Assembly (NCBI RefSeq): GCF_052857255.1
Contig: NC_135502.1
Span: forward strand, 189,235,257 to 189,299,256
DNA length: 64,000 nucleotides
Source of the DNA: Amblyomma americanum
Lineage: Eukaryota; Arthropoda; Arachnida; Ixodida; Ixodidae
Direction of reading: 5' to 3'
Part shown: positions 54,075-64,000 of the stretch, piece after piece
How the letters are laid out: every line of letters begins with the position of its first letter
How positions within the stretch are numbered: position 1 is the stretch's first letter
Position numbers and translations under genes: made by a program
The notes under the pieces: model-generated
The model's input: the letters and a program-made list of their open reading frames with translations, nothing else
The model's database searches: none
What the model was told of the DNA's origin: nothing

Positions 54075-57000
54075 ATGGCTTTTTAATTCAATGCAATTGC
54101 AGAGGACTAATGCGGAATTACAGTGGCATAGCACATATTTTAGCGTCAATGTTACCCATAGTTTTATATCTTCAGGAGACCAATCTTAGTCCACAACATG
54201 CGCATATCCTGAAACATTATAACTTTTAAACGCGATCGCGAGCAGGCAAATCGACTCTCGGGAGGCATCGCAATTGTCCAAAGTGGCGTGCCTGCTCGAG
54301 AAGTTGCAGTCAGCACCGTCAGCTATAAAACACTAACAATCTGTTCCGTATACATTCCTCCACATTTTACATTAACATTCCATAATCTAGAAGAATTGAT
54401 AGATGAACTTCCAGAGCCATACCTGATAGTTGGGGATTTTAACGCTCACTCCCCTTTTTGGGGAGCTAGCGCTGCGACTCCAGGGGGCAAATAATCGGAG
54501 ATGTTATCCTCTCATATAACATCTGTCTTTTAAATGCAGGAAAACCTGCTTATTGTTGCCCATGCTCGGCAAAATGAGCTTCCTCGATTTAGCTTTCGCA
54601 TCACCATCGCGTTTTAACGATTTTTAATGGGATGTTTTAAATGACCCTCTGGGAATTGATCACCTACCTATTATCATTAGCCTCTAATCGTCTACTCCAG
54701 TCATCCCCACAAGACCATGGCGCTGGAAACTTCACCTGGCCGATTGGTCACTTTTTACAGCTAATGTCACACTTGAATAAGAATTTTGTGAAGACCTCAC
54801 CATAGACGAAATTAACGAAAGGTTTACTACATGCATAATATCGGCCGCTGCACTAGCCATACCACAAACAACAGGACTCGTACACAAAAAACATAAAGTA
54901 TGGTGGACACAAGAATGCACATTAGCGAAAAAACAACGAAATAAAGCTTGGGGCTCTCTTTGTCGGTTTCTAACAGCGGAGAACTTGATTGCCTTTAAGA
55001 GGGCCAAGGTCAGAGCGCGATTCATTCGAACAAATGCCGAGAAATCCTCTTGGCAGAAATAACCTAAAAAAATATGTGGGAAAAAGTTCGTAGATTCAGT
55101 AGTGCCCATACCCCTTTCACACTTCTTCTATTGAGTACACCTGGGACACAAACATCATTAGAGAAACAGGCCAGCATACTGGGTGAGCACTTTGCTGAAG
55201 TTTCCAGTTCGTCCAATTACACAAACACGTTCCAGAAGCACAATGCAATAGCAGAAAAAAAACTTCTATTTGCAGCAGGTATGCACGAGGACTATAACCA
55301 ACCCGTCACCCTCCAAGAATTGAATAGGGTATTATCTTCGGGTAAAAAGACAGCACCAGGCCCAGACAATGTGCATTATGCTATGCTCGCCTATCTCTCT
55401 GAGGCTGCCATGCAGCATCGTTGAAATGCTTTAACAAATTATGAACAACTGGTTATATACCTGAGGAGTGGAAGTAAGCAATAACAGTACTTTTTCTGAA
55501 ACCCGGAAAACCATCAACAAGTCCTATCAATTACAGACCGAAAGCCCTCACCAGCTGCATTGCTAAATCTTTTAAAAGCATAATAAGCATTAGACTGACC
55601 TTCACAATTGAATCTCGTCGACTCTTAGATGTACATCAAGGTTGATTTAAGAAAGCATGCTCGACCACTGATCACCTTGTCCGCCTAGAAAACACCATCC
55701 GAGAGGTGTTCATCCACAAACAGCACTGTATCGGGGTCTTCTTCGATTTGGAGAAGGCCTATGATACCACGTGGATGTTCGGCATCCTCCATGACCTAGC
55801 AGAGCTAGGGATCCGCGGCAGGATGCTGAACTGCTTAAAAGTCTTCCTGACCAAGCGCACATTTAGAGTCCATCTAAGAGCAACTCTGTCAATGACATTC
55901 ACCCAAGAAAATGGCGTACTCCAGTGATGCATTTTAAGTACGACAATTTTCATAGTAAAATGAATTCTTTGCCCAAAGTAGTCCCCATGTCCGTAATGTA
56001 TTCAGTTTATGTAGATGACCTACAGATAACATACACTTCTTCCAGCATAGTGTCCTGCGAGAGACAAATACAAATCACCCTAAATAAACTGGCTGCTTGG
56101 GCAGAGAAAAATGGATTTAAAGTCTCTCCTCGAAAAACAATAGCTGTTCTGTTGTCCTTACTACGAGGCATACAGTTCGATCACAATCTGTGCTTGAAGC
56201 AAACCTCACTGCCAGTCAAACAGGAACATAAATTTTTAGGCATCACTTTTGACAAGAAACTTACATTTTTACCACACATAACAACCTTAAAAAGAAAGCA
56301 TCCCAAGCCCTCAATGTACTAAAGGTGCTATCGTGAAAAAGGTGGGGGTCCGATAGAGCATGCCCATTACAAATATACCGCTCTTTGGTGCGCTCCAAGC
56401 TGGACCACGGGTGCATAGTATATTTTTCCGATAAGAGCATCCTACTTGAAACAACTGCACCCTAATCATAATCTTGGTCTGCGCCTATCAACTGGAGCAT
56501 ATAGAACATCCCCGGTAAATAGTCTTTATGTTGAAGCTAATGAGCCCACACTAGAGGATAGAAGAGTCACACTTACATGAACGTACATCCTAAAAACCCG
56601 TTCTCTTCCTTAATATTTCTGCTATCCCATTGTTACCAAGTGCCCATCTAGAAGATTAGTCAATAATAAACCACATTTTATCAGGCCACTGATAATGCGC
56701 TTTGATGATAAATGTTAAGAGTTAGCAGTGCTGGACGCTCTACCGAATATTGCACCAAGACATGAATATCTACCACCATGGTACAGCCTCCCTTCGGTGT
56801 GTGACTTCACATTGACCCACGTAAACAAAGAGGAAACGCCACACGAGCACATACTGCAAGAGTTCTTTGCCTTACAAGAAAAATATGACACGTACACGGA
56901 ATTTTACACTGATGGCTCAAAAACAGAAAGTCATGTCGGAAGTGCAGTAATTCAAGAAGAAAATGAAAAAATGATACGATTACCACAGTATGCATGGGTA

Positions 57001-57710
57001 TTTACTGTGGAGTGTTAAGCCATCTTTGTAGCCGTAGAACAAATAGTAAAATGAAACATAAAAATAGCATCATTTACACCGATTCACTGAGTGTGCTCAA
57101 AGCTCTGCACATTACAAATGCTGCTGAACCGATGATAGGAAAAATCATACATAACATTGTTAAAATCACAAAGCAAGAACATAACATTATATTCTGCTGG
57201 GTCCCTAGCCATGTTGGAATTTTAGGTAATGAGAGAGCAGATGGTTGCGCAGCGCAAGCTCAAATTGGTCATATAAAACATGTTAACATACCACAGAGGG
57301 ATTTTTCTAATTTACTTCACAGTAAACTCAGGCAGTGGCAGGTTGCATAGGAAGAACCGACAAACAACAAACTACACTGTATAAAACCCGTTTTGGGAGA
57401 GTAAAGATCATCAAAACATCAGAAACGTTTTACAGAAGTTATTTTGTGTCAACTATGCATTTGACACACACAACTTACACTTAACTTCCTATTGACCAAA
57501 CAAGACAAACCTCTCTGTAAAATGTTTGGCGATGAACTCACGGTAAACCACATTTTAATTGTATGCACAAAACTGGAACAACTGAGGAAAAAATATTTCA
57601 CAACATTCTACAATAATACATCCCACTATACCCCATGTTACTTTTGGGTGATCAAGCACTGCTTGATTTTTCAAGCATTTTTAAGTTTCTCAGAGAAGCC
57701 AATGTTTTAA
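54075..57710 (+). pseudogene. ORF2 (EN-RT-RNase H) of LINE copy 3
   Basis: ATG 54075 is followed by TAA after three codons. The endonuclease is in pieces (VGDFNAHSPFWG). RT: AYDTTWMFG and SVYVDDLQ, the only same-family copy here with an intact YVDD. RNase H: FYTDGSKT, FTVEC, IIYTDSLSVL and NERADG all keep the acidic residues but lie in two frames with stops at 57016 and near 57348. The C-terminal Cys/His motif has lost its second Cys (LCKMFGDE). Confidence 0.85.
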
Positions 57711-57797
57711 ACAAACTTTAGATATAAAAAGCGTAACCTTTAACAAAAGCTCTAACCCTGTGCTTGGCGCATCATAGCCTCAGTTGCTCACCTCCTG

Positions 57798-58694
57798 GTG
57801 GCCATCACACTCCACCGGAATCTAAACACTGTGCAAGGTGTCATATCAGAACCTGATCTGATCCAAGAAACAGAAGCTTACCTCCTGGAAGGCTTCCGAG
57901 ATCAAGGTGTCATTGCCCTTCGTCGCATCACCATAAGCCGGAATGATGAAGAGGTGGTGACACCCCACATCGTCTTGACTTTTGAACGGTTCCATCTTCC
58001 AGACGCTGTAAATGCAGAGTTCATCCACTGTAAAGTTCGTCTATATATCCCCAACCCGAGTGATGTTTCAATTGCCAAAAATACGGGCACGGATCAAAAG
58101 CATGCCGGGGAAAACTCACACGTGCGAAGTGCGGTTACCATGAGCACCCAACCGACAACTGCAGTGCCACTCAAGTAGAGTGTCCAAACTGCCACGGGCC
58201 ACATGCCGTCTACTCGTGATCATGCCAGAAATTTCAAAACGAGAAAAAATAAATCACCGGAAAGTAACAGGAAACATCACATTCTCGGAAGCCCGGAAGA
58301 AGCTCTCGCTTCTCTCCGAATGACCCTACGCTGACTCAGCTCGCCGGGGGCCGGGCGGCGTCTCGTCTCAGTGGGCACGCAATTCAGCATCGCTGATGCG
58401 CGTCCACTACGGCCCCTCACCAAGCAGCCTCCGGCTGCACCAGACTTCCATGTCCCAGAGGTCAACTTTTCGCAAACCTCTGGGAAAACACAGACAAATG
58501 AAAGGGAGTACCTCAATCTTGAAAACTGCACGTCTGCTTCCGCGTCTCCACCGGAAGCAATGGACATGACAGTGGGACCCTCAGCGTCGGAGGCGCCAAG
58601 GGAGGCCCCCTTGGAAAGCCGGAGTTTTCTAGACCGCCTTAAACCGAAAAGACATCCGCCAGTCAAACAGCCAGATAAAGGCGGCGACATCTAA
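57798..58694 (+). pseudogene. ORF1 fragment of LINE copy 4
   Basis: Lacks the N-terminus. The zinc-knuckle region is shifted and partly lost (58050-58250). The last frame (58371-58694) keeps EAMDMT and FLDRLKPKR, the counterparts of AMDTT and SLDR in the other copies. ORF2 starts 37 bp later. Confidence 0.78.
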
Positions 58695-58731
58695 ATAACT
58701 CCCACTAATCTTCGCTTCCTCACCAAGAACT

Positions 58732-61700
58732 ATGGCTTCAGAGAGCATTATCCAATGGAACTGCCGAGGTCTACTTAAGAACCTGGATGATATATATGAA
58801 ATAATCGCAGAGTATGAACCAAGCACACTTTGTCTACAAGAAACGCACTTAAACACAACACACACAAACTTTCTAAAGAAGTATGCAGTATACCGGAAGG
58901 ACCGGCAATGCAGTGTGCACTCATCAGGTGGCGTTGCTTTTGGGGTGCAGAATTCAATTGCCTCGCAATGTCTTCCACTGGCGACTGATTTGGAAGCAGT
59001 GGCAATACAAGCCCTAAGTTTTGCAGAGTTATACAAATATGTTCCCGATATATCCCACCAGATCATCGGCTGTCGACTGATCAACTCGAAAAACTCATTG
59101 TTCAGCTTCCCGAGCCATTCCTGTTGGTTGGTGATTTTAACGCTCACCACCCATTATGGGGAGGTACCAGAACAGATTCTCGAGGAGCGCTAATCGAAAA
59201 ATTTCTGTTGTCATCTGGCTCATGGATATTCAGTAGAAGAGAACCAACATACTTTAATTCAACACACAACTCATACACAGCAATAGACCTTGCTATTGGC
59301 TCTCCATTGCTCTTGGCAGCTACTGAGCGGGCTGTTATTGAAAATCTGTATGGAAGTGATCACTTTACCATTTCTTTTAAATGTACAGAAAATATCAACC
59401 TGAGGGTAAATAACCCTAGGAAGTTTAAAGAGCAGATTGCTGATTGGGAGTGTTCCGGGAACTATCAGCATTGCCCTGTTCATCAATTACAGAACTACGC
59501 ATAGATGAATTTTAATCCCTGATCACACTGCATATAAAAGACGCTGCACAGAAATTCATGCCACAGACATGAGGTAAACCAGAAAACAAAAGAATACCGT
59601 GGTGGAATGCGCAGTGCAAGAAAGCTTGTGAGGACCAAAATAATGCATGGTCAAAATTCAGCAAATCGCAGGCGTACTCGCCGTATATCTAAACGGGAAA
59701 GTTGGCAATCGTTTCTCTCGTCTGTAAATTCCAACACAGATACGCATAAAGTGTACAGCAGACTAAAAGCACTTAAAGGGCATAGTTCACATCTAATTCC
59801 TCTTGTTAGCACTGGTGGTGATACATTGGAGCATCAAGCAGATTCATTAGGCAAACACTTCGAATACACTTTTAGCTGAGCACATAATACTTGGATACAA
59901 ACTAGCCGAGGAGCGCAAGCCTGTTCACAATAATAGAAGGCCATCAGTGAGAGGATACTATAGCCCGTTTACTTTACAAGAGTTGAAAGTTGCCTTAGGC
60001 ACTTGTGGGAACTCAGCAGCAGGAGGTCCTGACAGGGTTACATATGGAATGCTCAAGCACTAGCATGAAGAAACTCTTGAAACTATCCTGTGCTTGTTTA
60101 ATAAGATATGCGCTGCTGGACGTCTTCCAAAAGCCTGGAAAGAAGCGATCATTATCCCGGTAATAAAGCAAGGCAAAAAAGCCACACTTGCGGCCAGTTA
60201 TCGGCCAATTGCCCTAACCAGCTGCTTATGTAAGCTCTTTGAAAATATGGTAAATCGTCGCCTTGTGCATATTCTTGAAATCAACGGTTTTCTTGACCAG
60301 CACCAAGCTGGATTTAGAGCTAACCGGTCAACTACTGACCAACTCGTTGCCTTCGAATCTTACGTAAGGGACGCCCTTGTGCATAAACAGCACTGTTTAT
60401 CTGTTTTCTTTGATTTTGAGAAAGCTTACGATACCACATGGCACTATGGTACCATCCATGACCTGTTCGTCTTTGGTATCTCGGGAAATATGATGTCCAC
60501 CATTCAAAGTTATCTTTCTGAACGAACATTCAGGGTCCATGCAGGGAACTCGTTATCCAAGCAGTTTGTACAAGAGAATGGTGTCCCTCAAGGCGGCGTT
60601 CTTAGCTGCACTCTTTTTATAGTGAAAATGAATTCATTAAAAAGTGTCCTGCCGAGATCTATATCCCACTCTGTTTATGTCGACGATGTACAAAGAAGTT
60701 AAAAGTCATGTAATTTGGCCATCTGTGAGCGGCAAATTCAACTAGGAGTAAACAAAGGAGCAAAGCGGGCAGACCAAAACGGATTTAAAGTCAATTCATC
60801 AAAGACTGTATGCGTACTCTTCACAAAAAAGCGTGGTATTAGACCTAAACCCGACATCACACTTAACGGACAGAGTATTGCTGTCCAAAAAGAGCACACA
60901 TTTCTTGGTGTCAAAGTCAACGAAAAGCTTACATTCATCAAACACATTAAGCACCTTACACTTAAATGCATAAAATCAATGAACCTTTTAAAAATCCTGT
61001 CCCACCAGTCTTGGGGTACAGATCGAGACTGCCTGCTGAGTCTTCTAAATAGTTTAGTTCTATCACGTATAGACTACGGCTCAGTAGTGTACGAGTTAGC
61101 ACGAAAAAGCTCCTTAAGAATGCTCGACGATGTGTACCACCTTGGTCTGCAGTTGGCTACTGGTGCTTTTTCCGTACAAGCCCAGTTGCAAGTTTGTACG
61201 TTGAGGCGGACCGATGGTCACTTGAACGACGACGGAAATATACAAGTATAACGTATGCTACGAAGGTATTATCTCATGCGGACCATCCATGCAATGCGCT
61301 CTTGCGAAACCCAACCAGTAAACTGGTCTTTTCAAACCGACCATCTGAAACCCCACCTTTACCCATTAGAGTCGCCACACTTGTCCAAGGCATGGACATA
61401 CCAGTCTACAACATTCTAGTAACTTCTTCTAAAGACATTATTGCTCTCTGGCAAGTGTATCCAATTGAGATTGGTAAGAATGGGCCACCAATTGGCATAA
61501 AGCAGCATTTCCTGTCCCTACAAGCAAAATATCAGTGCACAGAGTTCTACACTGATGCCTCAAAGACATCCTCAGTTTCATGTGCAGTGCACAGTTGTCA
61601 ATTTTCTGAAACAAAAACAATGAATGGACACACAAGCATATTTACTGCGGAATGCCATAGTATTCTGTTGGCTGTTAGATTTATCCTGGAAAAGAAAGTC

Positions 61701-62220
61701 CCAAGCTCTGTTATATACTTAGATTCCTTAAGTGTGATTATGGCCCTGTCTTCTGGGAAGCCCTGTAATGAATTCCATCTTGAAATGCTTTGTCTGCACA
61801 CGCATTGAACCTTAAAGTTACATTATGCTGGGTACCAGGTCACTGTGGAATAGACGGAAATGAAGAGGCTGATAGCCTTGCAGCATCAGGTTCCGAATTG
61901 AGTAGGATGGATATAAAGCAACTTACATACCAGGACTTCAGGCTATATATTAGGACTGCAGTTCGCAAAGAGTGGCAGCTGGATTGGGATCAACAAACAG
62001 ACAAAACTGCACACAATAAAACCACAGATTGGGAGGTATGCCACAGAAAAACAAAATAGACTCAAAGAAGTTGCTTTCTGCAGACTCGGGATAGGTTATA
62101 CATACATCACACACAGACACATCTTTTACAGGATACTTCGGCACCACAATGCGCGAAATATAGAGTCCACATCTCAGTTGTCCACACGTTAATCACGTGT
62201 CCCAGACTGGATACACAAAG
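58732..62220 (+). pseudogene. ORF2 (EN-RT-RNase H) of LINE copy 4
   Basis: ATG 58732 (MASESIIQWNCRGL). Endonuclease: CLQETHLN, then a shift near 59120 to VGDFNAHHPLWGG and YGSDHF. RT is open 60094-60702: SYRPIALTSC, FFDFEKAYDTTW, NGVPQGGVLS and an intact YVDD followed three codons later by TAA (60700). The frame continues 60715-61251. RNase H: FYTDAS, FTAECHS and YLDSLS in 61194-61808, then NEEADS after a shift near 61800. Acidic residues are all present. Confidence 0.85.
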
Positions 62221-62368
62221 TCGACTGCATTTCCCTGAACATTAGAAATTTAAAACAACAATGCGCCCTTCATTATTTTTAGGTGATCACCGCATGTTCT
62301 CATTGGATAGAGCTTTTGTATTTTTAACCGATGTAGGTTTTTTAAGAGAGATTTCGTATTCAAAGTAA

Positions 62369-62393
62369 CCTCAGCACCTTCTCATTGCTGAGG
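62369..62393 (+). other. Conserved 3' UTR stem of LINE copy 4
   Basis: CCTCAGC (62369-62375) and GCTGAGG (62387-62393), with an 11-nt loop, shorter than in copies 1 and 2 but with identical arms. TTGAGGCTACCTGG at 62456 matches the TGAGGTTACC block that follows the stem in those copies. Confidence 0.65.
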
Positions 62394-62933
62394 AGAGTGC
62401 TGAGCTCACCCATAGCTGCCAGACGCCACGCCCCGCTTGCTCAAGCAAGGACTAGTTGAGGCTACCTGGCTCTCGTCGTTCATATATAACTTCTCTTAGA
62501 ACAATTTTAGGCACCATACATCATTTTAAGCATTCCACCAGATTTTTAGGCACCCTCTTAAGACTCTAAAGTCATGCATATACTCACTACTCTTAGGCCC
62601 TATACACCTGGTTTTAATGCTATCATCTGTACACATTTTAGCCCGAGTCGATCAAGAACCTCGTGTTTGGCGCTCTTTGACCTTAGTTGCCCTTGCGCCA
62701 TAAAAACCTAGCATCGTCGTCGTCGTTCACCAGCACGAAAGGGCACGGAAAACGCATGTCCGGGAGGGGAGTGCTTTATGAGGAAGCGTCAGGAAACGAG
62801 CTTCCGTGAAAGCAGACAGGCCATTAAAGACTCATCTCCATGTACGCATTCTATATGACCATGATTTTGACAAAAAAAAGATGGGAGGAGACTATAGCGC
62901 TGTTCTGTACTCTATCAAGTGGAGCCGGTGGTG

Positions 62934-63200
62934 GTAGTAGTAGTAGTAGTAAGTGGGTTATTAAAATACTAATAAAGAGGAAGGAAAACATTTTTTGCTA
63001 GCCCCGGCATCTGCCATCAATACTGAAGCACCTGAGCTGGGACAGAGAAAATAAACGATAGCAGGCAGAATGGAGAAATGAAATGAAAGAGGGGGGGCAG
63101 GAAGAGAGGATAGGGGCAAGACGTAATATACACAGAACTGTTTAGACAATAAGTATGTACAGGTTGCGCGCGTGATTAGTTCATGATGAAGTAGGAGCCA
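62934..63200 (-). repeat. Dispersed 3'-end repeat, copy B
   Basis: Reverse complement of 20802-21085. On the plus strand it starts with a (GTA)n run, then GTGGGTTATTAAAA, CCCCGGCATCTGCCATC, AGCACCTGAGCTGGG and GATTAGTTCATGATGAAG. Confidence 0.75.
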
Positions 63201-64000
63201 GTGGGAAGAAATAGAAATCGGAGAAGGAGTACCCGACCTGACAGAAAGAATTTTAAGCCATGAAGGAAAGGCTTTGGAGGGGGGCAGGGGTTATGAAAGT
63301 ACAACTTAAACCGGGAAGAAAAGTTCGGGGAACCTGGAAGAGCTTCAGGCCATGAAGAAAAGGGTCAGCGAGAGCCCCATGATCCCTCCGATTGTTGTTA
63401 ACCGTGCCCCTCTTCCGGGCCTCGCCGAGGTTCGCTGGCATCGTCTGCAGTGCGCATGCGCAGAGAGGTTCTGGCGTACCCCAAGAACGCCGACGCTCGG
63501 CGCGTATGCCGAAGAAGCACCCTTGGAGTTGGCACTTTAGTTTCCCCAACCAACCGCCTCAACATACGACGCTGAGCACTCGGGGCAGGAGATTTTGTGT
63601 ACCACGCTTTGGGCCTTTTCTTTAGGATGCCGGTCTGTGGCGTGGGGGACGAGGCGGCGATGGTGGTTGTCGTCTTGTTTGTTGTACATACCTACTCTCT
63701 CAATTTGCCTCTTTCAATACATCGCAAAATCAAAACACCTAGTGAGCGCGCTCAAATTTCGCATTACATTGTAACACAACATTCAATGTTTTTAAGTTCC
63801 GTTTTTGCAGGTTGAATTAGTTCTGAATATTTACCCCGCGTAATTAATGCCCACCAAAAATGTTGAGAGGTTTTCTCGGGAAGAGAAGCACGTTCATTAT
63901 GCAAGTAATTGCGGCAAATAGTTTGTCTATATTGCTCTGTCATTTCTAAAAGATTGCGGCTAACTTCACAAGAACGTGTTATTGTAAACTTAAGAACACA
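63201..64000. other. Right flank, nothing firmly recognised
   Basis: 63390-63660 is GC-richer, with CGCATGCGCAG words, and could be near a promoter. The open frames (up to 98 codons) overlap each other on both strands and show no motif. Confidence 0.4.

Larger units (their letters stand above)
52292..57795 (+). mobile_element. I-like LINE, copy 3
   Basis: Same family as copies 1 and 2, with the CCCCGCAGGGG leader start. The 3' UTR is short and lacks the CCTCAGC/GCTGAGG stem. The end TTGGCGCATCATAGCCTCAGTTGCTC breaks off before the usual CCATAAAA and runs straight into copy 4. Stops and shifts are numerous. Confidence 0.88.
57796..62707 (+). mobile_element. I-like LINE, copy 4, diverged and 5' truncated
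   Basis: Begins inside ORF1 (ITLHRNLNTVQGVISE) directly after copy 3. Same architecture and 3' stem as copies 1 and 2, but proteins clearly more distant. The 3' end reads GTTTGGCGCTCTTTGACC...TTGCGCCATAAAAACC and is followed by a short TCG repeat (62717-62727). 5' truncation is the usual result of incomplete reverse transcription. Confidence 0.85.

Noticed and set aside
62940..62951. GTA microsatellite as a separate locus
   Set aside because: It is the trinucleotide tail of the dispersed 3'-end repeat.

Overview
This window looks like intergenic DNA from a chelicerate, most likely an ixodid (hard) tick. The organism call is an inference. It rests on tRNA-derived SINEs that resemble the Ruka family described from ixodid ticks, on a degenerate leucine-rich-repeat-like gene whose C-terminus resembles a family I associate with ticks, and on the mix of I-like and CR1/L2-like LINEs, P-like, Merlin, Harbinger, EnSpm-like and mariner relics. 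No gene is convincingly host and intact. Nothing bacterial (operons, Shine-Dalgarno spacing, CRISPR) and no endogenous virus was seen.

Layout, left to right. 727-6581 is an I-like LINE (copy 1) with an 11-bp target-site duplication. 6593-9702 is AT-rich and carries a 114-bp degenerate tandem repeat. 9703-12187 is a compact, young, non-autonomous LTR retrotransposon with a tRNA-Lys primer-binding site and no gag or pol. 12.5-13.4 kb holds SINE copies that lead into LINE copy 2 (13416-19020). 19-21 kb holds SINE debris and a dispersed 3'-end repeat. 21438-26500 is a CR1/L2-like LINE with tandem 243-bp 5' units carrying a TATA/Inr pair, an intact ORF1, and a P-like MITE inserted in its endonuclease domain. 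27.2 kb has a near-perfect 116-nt fold-back insertion. 29.6-32 kb has decayed Harbinger and Merlin transposases on the minus strand. 33.9-35.9 kb is a broken LRR-like gene (minus). 36.8 kb is a full-length SINE. 37392-41760 is an antisense CR1/L2-like LINE. 42.4-42.7 kb is a GC-rich 103-bp tandem array. 43.1-49.9 kb holds a duplicated exon block, an EnSpm-like transposase relic flanked by 270-bp inverted repeats, and a mariner relic (mainly minus). 51.3-51.96 kb is an LTR remnant whose primer-binding-site region has become a 41-bp tandem repeat. 52292-62707 contains two I-like LINEs head to tail (copy 3 and a more diverged copy 4).

The genes do not form a pathway; they are a stratified graveyard of mobile elements. 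Comparing the four I-like LINEs shows what selection kept: a structured GC-rich 5' leader, an ORF1 C-terminal AMDTT...SLDR motif next to the zinc knuckles, and a CCTCAGC/GCTGAGG stem in the 3' UTR. The most interesting regulatory signal is the tandem promoter-like units in front of the CR1/L2-like LINE. Boundaries of decayed elements are approximate and all family names come from reading motifs by eye, without database searches.
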